Assembly (NCBI GenBank): GCA_963739515.1
Contig: CAVUAO010000005.1
Location: 68,894 to 132,893 of the forward strand
Source: JBFYTX01 sp963739515
Lineage (GTDB): Bacteria > Chloroflexota > Dehalococcoidia > Dehalococcoidales > RBG-16-60-22
Reading direction: 5' to 3'
Length of the DNA: 64,000 bases
In this document: positions 33,134-41,255 of the stretch, in pieces
Layout of the letters: every line of letters begins with the position of its first letter
Position numbering within the stretch: position 1 is the first letter of the stretch
Translations under genes and position numbers: made by a program
The notes under the pieces: generated by a model
The model's input: the letters and a program-made list of their open reading frames with translations, nothing else
The model's database searches: none
What the model was told of the DNA's origin: nothing

Positions 33134-34912
33134 TTATTTACCGGGCTTATTCGCCCGCCACTTATCAACCGAGGCACTGCCCGTGTACATATAACCCGCG
33201 GTTTTCCACAGGGGGCTCTTCTCCCCGCCCACGACCACGATATTGATATTATCTGGATTAGTGTAGGGAGCTATCAATGCGTCGTCCGGGAGCTTTTTCC
33301 AGGAAGCGTAAGGCTCCACTCCCTTGTAGGCCTCGGAGGCCACCAGCATGTCGATGTAGTCCATCTTCCAGTACTGCCCCGCCGGCATCTTGATGTTCTT
33401 GGACATCCATCGGGCGAAGTCCTGCTTGGTTGCAAAGCCCTCGTTCTCTTTCAGGTTCCTCGCCACCAGCGGGTCCATGACGATCGTCGCCGATGAATTG
33501 AGCGGGGGCATGACCGCCAGTTGGATATTCAGTTCCTCTCCCAGCGACCGGTGGGCAGCCGCCCCCGAGGTGCTTAGAAAAGCCCACCCCCGGAACATGC
33601 TGACAATACTCTCGTCGGCTTTATAGCCTTTCGTCACATGGAAAGGCTCCCAGACGCTCCGCTCCTCGTTCTCGGCGACGCAATTATTATTGTAGTTGAG
33701 ATTATTCCCCTGCGAGCTCCAGTACGACTTATCGGGCTTGGCATATCCCTGGCAAATGGTCAATAATGTCCAGGCCCTGCCGATGACCGCATTGGCCTGA
33801 TTTACCGGACTGAACGCGCCGATGCCGGAGTTCATGCCGATTTCGTTGCGAATGGGACCGTTCACCAGAAGCATCGCTCCAAAGGCCGTGGTCGACCCCA
33901 TAAACGCCGGCTGTCGGCTGGACGCTATCGCCAGTATCACGGGGAAGTATTCCGGCCTGGCTCCCGCCATGACCGCGATAACGGCGATGTTCCGGACGGT
34001 GTACTTTATCATCTCCCTGGTCTCGAACTGGAAGGACTCGACGGCGATTTCATCCGGAGCGGCGCGTGTCCCGGCGAGCATCCGCTTCACCCTCTCTTCG
34101 GTAGGCAGAATGATCGGCAGTCCGTCCGTCCAGCCGTTTTCGTAAAACAGGCGCTGGATATTGTCTTCGGTATCCGGCTTCAGGAACAGCGGCGGGGGGA
34201 CAGCCTTGACCACGGTGGGTGACTCAGCCTTAGGTTTAGTTACTTTTACCGGCTTGGTCAGGACATCGATTATTTCCTCGATGACGGGCTTACCCGTTTT
34301 CGGGTCGTTGCCCACGATGAATTTATCCAGGGCTTCAGGGGACAGGCTGATGACCGGCTGCGGCGTATAGATGAAAGGTAAAAAAGCCGCTCTCGGGTTA
34401 TCCTTTACCACGCCTTCCATCGTGTAACTTGAGATAGGAGCCACCGGGATAACATAGTTCTGTTCAAGATTTGTACTACCTCCAGCGACCGCTGAAACAC
34501 AGCCCGGTCAGCCAGCGACTCCAAGGATAACGGCATCGCCCTTGGCTTTAATTTCCACCCAGAGGTCATTCTTATCGTCCATGAACACATTGCCCGGTTT
34601 CCTCTTCACCATCGTGGTGACGGTCGGCATATTTTCATTAAACCACTTCTGCAGTTGCAACATGAATTTATAACCGCCCCCGAAACCGATATCCACCAGA
34701 TACACAGTTTTGTTCTGCAATGTATCCAGCCGCTTGGCAAAAGATGGTGAAGGCAGCGATGGTGCCGCCGGCGGAGTACCTCTATTAATGCCCGGCGGCG
34801 GTCCGCCCGGAGGCCTGCCGGGAGGCCCGCCCATACCGGGCGGAAATTCTGCCGGCCCCCTCTGGACTCCACCTTCTGGACTCATTACGTTATCAAGCAA
34901 TTGGACCGTCAT
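33134..34912 (-). CDS. UGSC-family selenoprotein, read through an in-frame TGA
   Basis: Two ORFs (34912-34508 and 34444-33134) are in one frame and separated only by TGA at 34510-34508. Read as selenocysteine, the product has 592 residues with Sec135 in GVAG-U-PGCV. The UxxC spacing and the preceding GDAVILGVAG match the UGSC selenoprotein family. Residues 1-60 are Pro/Gly-rich, 65-150 form the Sec domain, and about 250-590 form the second domain (GWTDGLPIILPTEERVKRMLAG, VNGPIRNEIGMNSGIGAFSP) usually found with it. A SECIS-like hairpin follows the TGA. GGAGG precedes the ATG. The downstream half has no Shine-Dalgarno of its own. The operon mates are two SDR dehydrogenases. Confidence 0.85.
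34480..34510 (-). promoter_or_regulatory. Sec codon and candidate bacterial SECIS element
   Basis: After TGA (34510-34508) come 17 nt and then a GGUC loop (34490-34487) closed by UUUCAGC/GCUGGAG (seven pairs, two of them U-G). Loop sequence and distance resemble the SECIS of E. coli fdhF, whose apical loop is also GGUC at about 18 nt. Confidence 0.75.
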
Positions 34913-34940
34913 GATGTTCCTCCGTTCGATTGTTCAGGGT

Positions 34941-35918
34941 TTACTTCTTGCTTTGACTCATCGGCCCCGTGTTTTTAACCCAGGTTAAGTCCTTCCTGGC
35001 TCTCCCCCATCCGGCCTCGGCGGCGCCTTCCATCATAGGATTGGGGTGTTTCCTCATCTCTTCCATGCGTTTCTTGTTGGCTTCTTCTTGCCGCTTCATC
35101 CCTTCGGGAGTGGTAAAATTGACCATCCTCTCCATGATGTTCCGCATCATCGGCTCGGGGTCCGGCATTGGCAAAACGTAGAGCACGTCATCTTCAATCG
35201 CCTTCTTAAATATCTTGGCCAGTTCGACGGGGTCGATGCCAAACGAATAATGATGACGCATGAATGCGATGGTTTCTTCATTAGTATTATACCCGGTATT
35301 GGCCAATTGTTTCGGCCTAGTATACGATGATTCACCGATATTCGTCTTGATACCACCGGGGCACAGGCACGATACGCCGATGCCGTAAGGCTTGAGCGCC
35401 TGCCAGTAGCTCTCCATCAAATTAATAACCGCAGCCTTGGCGGCTGAGTACGGGGCACAACCCGATGTCCCCATCAAACCGCCCATCGAGGCCGTCGTGG
35501 CGATATGGCCGCCCTTGCCGGCTTTTATCATCCTCGGGACGAAGGTCACCATGCCATTGATGACCCCACCAAGGCAAACGCCCATCACCCAGTCGTAGTC
35601 TTCGTATGTCGAGGCTTCCGCCGGGCCGAAGGCGTTGACGCCGGCCGTATTGAACAAAAGCTGCGGCGGACTCCCGAACACCTTTTCCACCTCGTCAGCC
35701 GCAGCGACATATGCCTTGCGGTCGGTAATATCCAGTTTGATAGTATGGACTTTGACCTTTTTGTCTTTGAAATACGCCTTCACTTCGTCCAGGTGGTCCT
35801 GACGGATATCCGCAATCACAATTTTGCAGCCTGCCTCCGAGAACACCTTGGCCTGGCCGAATCCGGCGCCAGAAGCGCCTCCGGTGATAAAGGCTACTTT
35901 TCCGGCAAAATCCTTCAT
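34941..35918 (-). CDS. Short-chain dehydrogenase, second copy of a pair
   Basis: A 325-residue NAD(P)-dependent SDR. TGGASGAGFGQAKVF is the nucleotide-binding motif, FNTAGVNAFGPAE the NNAG-like motif, and the catalytic set is in ATTASMGG (Ser) and APYSAAKAAV (Tyr-x3-Lys). A C-terminal extension of about 80 residues (after 240) with a Met/Lys/Glu-rich helix and KDLTWVKNTGP is unusual for SDRs and shared with the neighbouring paralogue. It starts 40 nt after that copy and ends 28 nt before the selenoprotein gene. Confidence 0.9.
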   Translation of the reverse strand: MKDFAGKVAFITGGASGAGFGQAKVFSEAGCKIVIADIRQDHLDEVKAYFKDKKVKVHTIKLDITDRKAYVAAADEVEKVFGSPPQLLFNTAGVNAFGPAEASTYEDYDWVMGVCLGGVINGMVTFVPRMIKAGKGGHIATTASMGGLMGTSGCAPYSAAKAAVINLMESYWQALKPYGIGVSCLCPGGIKTNIGESSYTRPKQLANTGYNTNEETIAFMRHHYSFGIDPVELAKIFKKAIEDDVLYVLPMPDPEPMMRNIMERMVNFTTPEGMKRQEEANKKRMEEMRKHPNPMMEGAAEAGWGRARKDLTWVKNTGPMSQSKK

Positions 35919-35958
35919 GATCCCTCCATTCTATTTCCGAATCGGTTTATTATGGTTA

Positions 35959-36951
35959 TTATTTTTCTTTCTTCGGGGGAGGCGCGCCGGGCATGCGGGA
36001 TGGTTTGACCCATGTTAAATCTTTCCTGGCCTGCGCAAAACCCACATCCTCGCTAGTGCGATAGGGACTCGAAGGCTGGCGCCTGGCCATTTCTTCAAAC
36101 CTTTTTCTCATCAGCTCTTCCTGCCGCTTTATGCCTTCGGGACTGGACCAGTTGATGACGCGTTCAAAATTGTCCCTCAACATCTGTTCGGCATTGGGAT
36201 AGGGGATAATGTACAGCTGCTCGTTCTCAATCCCCCTCTTAAGCCAGCCGGCCAGCTCGACGGGGTCCATACCTTGTGCATGGATGGAACGCAGTAAATC
36301 GATGGTCTTTTCCGTGACGTTGTAGCCGGTGTTTTCTAAATTTTTGGGACGGGTATATACCGCTTCCGCAATATTCGACCGGATATTGGCCGGGCAAAGG
36401 ACGGAGACGCCGATGCCGTAGGGCCTGAGCGCCATGTAATAGCTCTCCATGAGGTTATTGACGGCGGCCTTGGCGGCGGAATAAGGGGTGGTGGTGGCGC
36501 CGCCCATGAAGCCGCCCATCGATGAGGTGGTAGCGATATAGCCGCCCTTGCCGGCTTTAATCATGCGCGGCACGAATGTGACCATGCCATTAATGACCCC
36601 GCCAAGGCAAACCCCCATCACCCAGTCGTAGTCTTCAAACGTCGAGGCTTCCGCCGGCCCGAAGGTGTTGACGCCCGCGGTATTGAATAGCATTTGGGGC
36701 GGGCCCCCGAACACTCTTTCCACTTCGTCGGCCGCAGCAGCATAGGCTTTGCGGTCGGTAATATCCAGCTTGATAGCATGGACTTTAATCTTTTTATCTT
36801 TGAAATACGCTTTGGCCTCGTCGAGGTGGTCCTGGCGGATATCGGCGATGCAGATCTTGCACCCTGCCTCCGAAAATACCTTGGCCTGGCCTAATCCGGC
36901 GCCGGAAGCGCCCCCGGTGATAAATACGACTTTACCCGCAAAATCTTTCAT
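35959..36951 (-). CDS. Short-chain dehydrogenase, first copy of a pair
   Basis: A 330-residue paralogue of the gene at 34941; the two proteins agree over most of their length (MKDFAGKV, TGGASGAG, DIRQDHLDE, DYDWVMGVCLGGVINGMV). The motifs TTSSMGG and TPYSAAKAAV carry the catalytic residues. They differ most between about 195 and 300, the substrate-binding side, so the substrates may differ. GGAGG precedes the ATG. It is the first gene of the three-gene run SDR-SDR-selenoprotein. Confidence 0.9.
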   Translation of the reverse strand: MKDFAGKVVFITGGASGAGLGQAKVFSEAGCKICIADIRQDHLDEAKAYFKDKKIKVHAIKLDITDRKAYAAAADEVERVFGGPPQMLFNTAGVNTFGPAEASTFEDYDWVMGVCLGGVINGMVTFVPRMIKAGKGGYIATTSSMGGFMGGATTTPYSAAKAAVNNLMESYYMALRPYGIGVSVLCPANIRSNIAEAVYTRPKNLENTGYNVTEKTIDLLRSIHAQGMDPVELAGWLKRGIENEQLYIIPYPNAEQMLRDNFERVINWSSPEGIKRQEELMRKRFEEMARRQPSSPYRTSEDVGFAQARKDLTWVKPSRMPGAPPPKKEK

Positions 36952-37020
36952 GATTTCCTCCCGTTATATTGTTATATAGCGTAATACAAACAACAAGATA
37001 ATGCAAATAGGTCTTTAATA

Positions 37021-39598
37021 CTACCCGTCCGTCAATTTCTTCTTAAGTTCATACAATTTATTCAGGGCTTCCAGAGGTGTCAGGCCGTCGAGGTCAAGCT
37101 TCTTTAGCTCTTCTTCCAGCGCCGATTTTTTCCCGAACAGAGGTATCTGCTGCGCTGGCTCCCTTGGTCGTTTCGCTGGCTTTCCCTGGCGCCCGTTGGT
37201 CTCCAGCTCATCGAGGACCTCACGGGCACGATGCAGCACTGACCTTGGCAGACCTGCCAGTTGCGCTACATGAATGCCATAGCTCTTGTCCACACCGCCC
37301 GGCACGATTTTGTGGAGGAAAATCACCTTACCCGCCTCCTCGATGACAGCCACGTTAAAGTTTTTCACGCGCGGCAGGTAGCCCGCCAGCGCTACCATCT
37401 CGTGGTAGTGCGTGGCGAAGACCGTCCGCGCGCCCAGGCCCTGGTAGTTATGGATATACTCGGCCACGGCGCGGGCAATGGAGAGTCCGTCATAGGTGCT
37501 CGTGCCCCTGCCAATTTCGTCGAGGATGAGGAGAGAGCGCGGGGTGGCGTTATTTAAAATATTGGCGGTTTCGACCATCTCCACCATAAAGGTCGATTGC
37601 CCGGCGGCGAGGTCGTCGCGGGCTCCGATGCGCGTAAAAATGCGGTCGACGATGCCTATTTTTGCCGATTCCGCCGGGACATAGCTGCCGATTTGCGCCA
37701 GCAAAACGATAAGGGCGACCTGCCTTAGGTAGGTGGATTTCCCCGACATATTGGGGCCGGTGAGGACGATAAGCTGGGCGTCATCGTTGGAGAGATAAAT
37801 ATCGTTGGGGACAAAGCTGCCGGCGGCGAGGCTTCTCTCGACTACAGGATGGCGGCCCAGCCGGATATCGATGACATTGCCCTCATTAAGCTGCGGGCGG
37901 GTATAATGGTGATGTACCGCCACTTCGGCCAGGCTCGAAAAGACGTCCAGGTGGGCCAGGACGCCAGCCAGCGCCAGGACTCTCTCGCTTTCCGCGGCCA
38001 CCTGGCGGCACACCCGCCGGAAAAGGTCGATTTCCATGGCTTCGATGCGGTCGCGGGCGTTCAGAATCAGTGACTCGTACTCCTTGAGCTCCGGGGTGAA
38101 AAAGCGCTCGCCGTTAACCAGGGTCTGCTTGCGGATAAAGTCCGGCGGCACCTGTTTCAAATTGGCGTTGGACACCTCGATGTAATAGCCGAAGACATTG
38201 TTAAAGCCGACCTTCAGGTTTTTAATGCCGGTGCGCTCGCGCTCTTTACGCTCGAGGTCAGCCAGGTATTTCCGGGCATTGCCGGAGGACTCGCGGAGGT
38301 TATCCAACTCCGCGGAAAAGCCGGGCTTGATCACCCCACCCTCTCCCAGGGATGAAGAAGGATCAGCCACAAGCGCCTGAGAGATCAAGTCAACGACTTC
38401 ACCGCAGGGCTTGAGTTCATCTTTAAGCCAAGCGATAGCGCCGGTATCGCCGCCGGTCTCGAGCACCTCTTTAAGTTTCGGGACTGGCTTCCAGGCTGCC
38501 GCGCAGTGTCACCAGCTCCCGCGGTATGGCAATTTCACTCCGCACGCGGTTAATCAATCGCTCGAGGTCGGCAATATCTTTCAAAATGCCGATTACCTGG
38601 CGGCGGACGAGCGCCCTTTCGGCAAACCAGTCGATAGCGTCCAATCTTTGGTCCAGCGCCGCCACATCCAACAAAGGCTGGCCCAGCCATTTCCTTAAAA
38701 GCCGGCCGCCCATAGGAGTTTTCGTGGCATCAATGACGGAAAGCAGCGAACCTTCTGCCGATGCCGACCGGGCGCCCTGAAAGATTTCCAGGTTCCGCCG
38801 GGTCTGCTCGTCCAGCGCCATGAAATTATCAGTAGTATAGGTCGTTAGATGAGTCAGTTGCGCCAGTACCGTCTTTTGCGTCTCGCCGATGTAGTGGACA
38901 ATAGCCCCGGCCGCCCTTATCGCCAGTGGGAGGCGGTCGCAGCCATAGCCTTCCAGCGTCGCCACGCCGAAGTGGTCGAGCAGAGCCTGGCGGGCTATTT
39001 CGAGGTCGAACCGATAGGGGTCGAGGCGGGTAATGTTTTCCTCGATGCCCAGGCTAGCCAAAGCGATATCTTGTGCGGCGATGACCTCGGACGGACGAAG
39101 TCGCTGTAACTCCGTAATCGCCCTATCCAAGGGCAACTGCGTGACGGCGAACTCGCTGGTGGTGATATCGACAAAGGCGATGCCCACCTCGCCTTCTCCC
39201 ACCGCCACGCTCGCCAGATAGTTGTTGCTCTTGCTGTTCAAGAGGTTCGGCTCGACGACGGTGCCCGGCGTCACCAGGCGGACGACATCGCGCTCCAGCA
39301 TGCCTTTGGTCTCGCCGGGCTTGGTCAGCTGCTCGCAGATAGCCACTTTATAGCCGCGATTGATGAGCTTCGCCAGATAGCCGTCCAGGGCGTGGTACGG
39401 GATGCCCGCCAGGGGTATCTTGTTGCCCTTGCCCATCTCGCGGGAGGTCAGGACGATTTCCAGCTCTCGGGAGGCAATCCGGGCGTCTTCGTCGAAGGTC
39501 TCATAGAAGTCACCGAGGCGGAAGAGGACGATGGCGTGGGGGTACTGCTTTTTGATGCGGAGGTACTGGCGGCGGACGGGGGTGACATCATCTTTCAT
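37021..39598 (-). pseudogene. mutS: DNA mismatch repair protein MutS, split by one frameshift
   Basis: The N-terminal part (39598-38471) has the mismatch-binding motif ADFYE-like LFRLGDFYETFDEDA and the connector domain. The C-terminal part (38466-37021) has Walker A LTGPNMSGKSTYLRQ, LILDEIGRGTSTYDG, FATHYHE and the C-terminal EELKKLDLDGLTPLEALNKLYELKKKL. The first half ends with SLEASPET-stop, but the next frame reads PVPKLKEVLETG, the expected continuation. The shift equals one extra base near 38480-38482 (CCC in the coding strand). All domains are otherwise intact, so it is either a very recent lesion, giving a mutator, or a sequence error. The ATG lies 9 nt after a TAAAAT box. Confidence 0.9.
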
Positions 39599-39937
39599 GG
39601 CAAGAATATTTTAGCGGAAAGGGCGGGGAAAAGGAAATTAAGGGGAAAAATATTCGTTATTCGTTTTTTTATTTTTTTATTGGGGATTTTGTAGCTGATC
39701 CGGTTGATTTTGTAGCTAGTATTCGTTTTTAGATTATGTAAAACTCAGCTATAAAATACTATTTATTCGTTTTTAGATTTATGTAAAATCCAGCTATAAA
39801 ATCCGGGGATTCGTTTTTCGATTTATGGTAAGTTGCCCGCCCTATTAAGTTTTTAAGGTGCTTGATGACGATATAAGTATAAAGGGGTGAGGGGAAATAA
39901 GGAAGAGAAAGATGTCATATTGAGGGGGAAAGGAAAT
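39599..39937. other. Intergenic region with the second copy of the four-unit repeat
   Basis: No gene apart from a possible upstream GTG extension (39887) of the following ORF. It holds repeat copy B and a purine-rich run before the ATG at 39938. Confidence 0.6.
39656..39830 (-). repeat. Four-unit AAAAACGAATA repeat array, copy B
   Basis: On the minus strand AAAAACGAAT boxes begin at about 39819, 39775, 39731 and 39670, spaced 44, 44 and 61 bp, matching copy A (44, 43, 62). The intervening TATAGCTGG...TTTTACATAA and TAGCTACAAAAT boxes also match in order. The element begins ACTTACCATAAATCG in both copies. Confidence 0.75.
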
Positions 39938-40435
39938 ATGGGAAAAATACTGAAAATGGTACTGTTTGCATTTGGTTGCAAGCCCCCTTATAATACGCTT
40001 ACCATGATTATGGATTTTATCAAGACAATTGGTGTTGCTGTTGTTGGATTCCTTATACTTTATTATAGGAAAGGTATTATCAATTTTGGCAACCAAAACT
40101 CTTGGTTCTGGATTCTCATTATTATTGTGGCAACCCCATTGGTAGTCCTTTTTATATACGACATTTTTAGTGTGTTGACGAGATTCAGGAGAGCGGTTTG
40201 GCGCAATACGTTCCCACCATATGTTTACATAATTTTTGATATTTTTAGTACTGCAATCTGCGTATATGGTGGGTATTATTGTTTTAGATATTTTGGGATT
40301 GGATATTGGACAATTATTTGGCTTTTTATCGTAATTAACGTAGTTGTTTTGTTTTGGACTAATACCAAGAAAAAACCAATTAAGAAAATCCCTATCTCTC
40401 AAAACACGAATAAAACCCTGAAAATACATGATTGA
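39938..40435 (+). CDS. AT-rich membrane protein of unknown function
   Basis: A 165-residue protein with about four hydrophobic helices (IGVAVVGFLILYY, WFWILIIIVATPLVVLFIYDIF, YVYIIFDIFSTAICVYGGYYCF, WTIIWLFIVINVVVLFW) and a Lys-rich tail (TKKKPIKKIPIS). The ATG at 39938 follows AAAGGAAAT; a GTG at 39887 would add 17 charged residues. Base composition is far more AT-rich than neighbouring genes, a sign of transfer. No family recognised. Confidence 0.6.
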   Translation: MGKILKMVLFAFGCKPPYNTLTMIMDFIKTIGVAVVGFLILYYRKGIINFGNQNSWFWILIIIVATPLVVLFIYDIFSVLTRFRRAVWRNTFPPYVYIIFDIFSTAICVYGGYYCFRYFGIGYWTIIWLFIVINVVVLFWTNTKKKPIKKIPISQNTNKTLKIHD

Positions 40436-40461
40436 CAATTTCGGAAGCTCTGGTCTATACT
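40432..40461 (+). promoter_or_regulatory. Promoter directly in front of the GIY-YIG gene
   Basis: TTGACA (40432-40437), 18 bp and TATACT (40456-40461). The -35 overlaps the stop of the preceding gene. The ATG at 40471 is 9 nt beyond the -10, indicating a leaderless or nearly leaderless mRNA. Confidence 0.65.
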
Positions 40462-40470
40462 GTTTTTCAA

Positions 40471-40926
40471 ATGGAATGGTTCAAAATAGATTGGAAGGGG
40501 CCGTATCCTATAGATACGGCTCATACTAAACCGAGTGCTAGCGGTTTTGGTATCTATGCAATATTTGAAATGAAGGGCAGAACCGCTAAACTATTATATA
40601 TAGGCGAAACATACTGGCAAAGCTTTGGTAAACGCCTTAAACAACACAAACGTGATTGGCTCAATAGAGTTGATGGACGCATGGTTGTTCACTTTGGGGT
40701 AGTCGGACTTCCAGAAGGGAAACGAATTTCCTATGAGAGAGTTTCTGATGTTGAGAGAGCTCTTATTTATGCAATCAGGCCTATATTTAATACAGCTAGC
40801 AAACGTGGCTATTCAGGACGTGAGATAATGATATTCAATTTAGGCAAGGCAGGCACTATTGCCCGACTAATTTGCACTAAAGAATTACGCTCACTTCTTA
40901 AATTGGTAAAAACAGATATTAGATAA
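40471..40926 (+). CDS. GIY-YIG domain protein
   Basis: A 151-residue protein with a GIY-YIG endonuclease core: FGIYAIFEMKGRTAKLLYIGETYWQSFGKRLKQHKRDW (about residues 24-61) gives GIY and YIG, with the following Arg/Lys/His helix, and VERALIYAIRPIFNTASKRGYSG contributes the Glu and Asn regions. It is a stand-alone domain without a DNA-binding module. The ATG at 40471 is chosen over a TTG at 40432 because a full promoter lies between. AT-rich like the preceding membrane protein gene. Confidence 0.75.
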   Translation: MEWFKIDWKGPYPIDTAHTKPSASGFGIYAIFEMKGRTAKLLYIGETYWQSFGKRLKQHKRDWLNRVDGRMVVHFGVVGLPEGKRISYERVSDVERALIYAIRPIFNTASKRGYSGREIMIFNLGKAGTIARLICTKELRSLLKLVKTDIR

Positions 40927-41255
40927 AAGTTATGTATTTATAAGCATTTAAAAAATGTCTTTACCTACCTTTCTTTTTCTTCCCCTTTTTAAAATCCCTC
41001 TCTTATCTCCCCTTCGGCAAGCTCAGGGTGAGCGGTATGGAAAAGGGAGTAGCCTGCAGAGAGGGGCGCTAGCCCCTCTCGTTTTTGCTTCCCCCTCTCC
41101 TTAGACCCTGCGACAAGCTCAGGGCAAGAGGAGAGGGGTTCACCCTGAGGGGTTCTCCCTGAAGGGGACCGAGGGGGTGAGGTAGAAAAAGACAACGGAT
41201 TCTTCGCTACGCTCAGAATGACACGGGGCGGGGAAAGGGAGAGGGGTTAAAAACC
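40927..41255. other. Repeat-filled intergenic region
   Basis: No gene. It holds CCTTCGGCAAGCTCAGGGTGA (about 41018-41038), a full palindrome-family copy at 41059-41086, a second GACAAGCTCAGGGCAAG motif near 41110, CCCTGAGG/CCTGAAGG-type inverted pieces up to 41185, and GGATTCTTCGCTACGCTCAGAATGACA at 41204-41230, the reverse of the sequence at 31384-31435. Confidence 0.55.
41059..41086 (+). repeat. Copy of the palindrome family with plus-strand T-run
   Basis: GAGAGGGGCGCTAGCCCCTCTC (about 41059-41080) followed by GTTTTTG. It can terminate transcription from the GIY-YIG gene. Confidence 0.6.

Noticed and set aside
32561..33496. A 311-codon plus-strand ORF
   Set aside because: It crosses the antisense of the flavoprotein gene, the repeat array and the terminator, with a composition that follows the repeats; it is not a gene.
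33134..34444. Separate 436-residue protein starting at 34444
   Set aside because: There is no Shine-Dalgarno, the frame continues upstream to the TGA, and the UGSC motif is completed only by reading through.
32888..39830. Composite transposon bounded by the two repeat arrays
   Set aside because: No transposase or terminal repeats were seen, and a core gene (mutS) lies inside; only the inverted-repeat relationship is supported.
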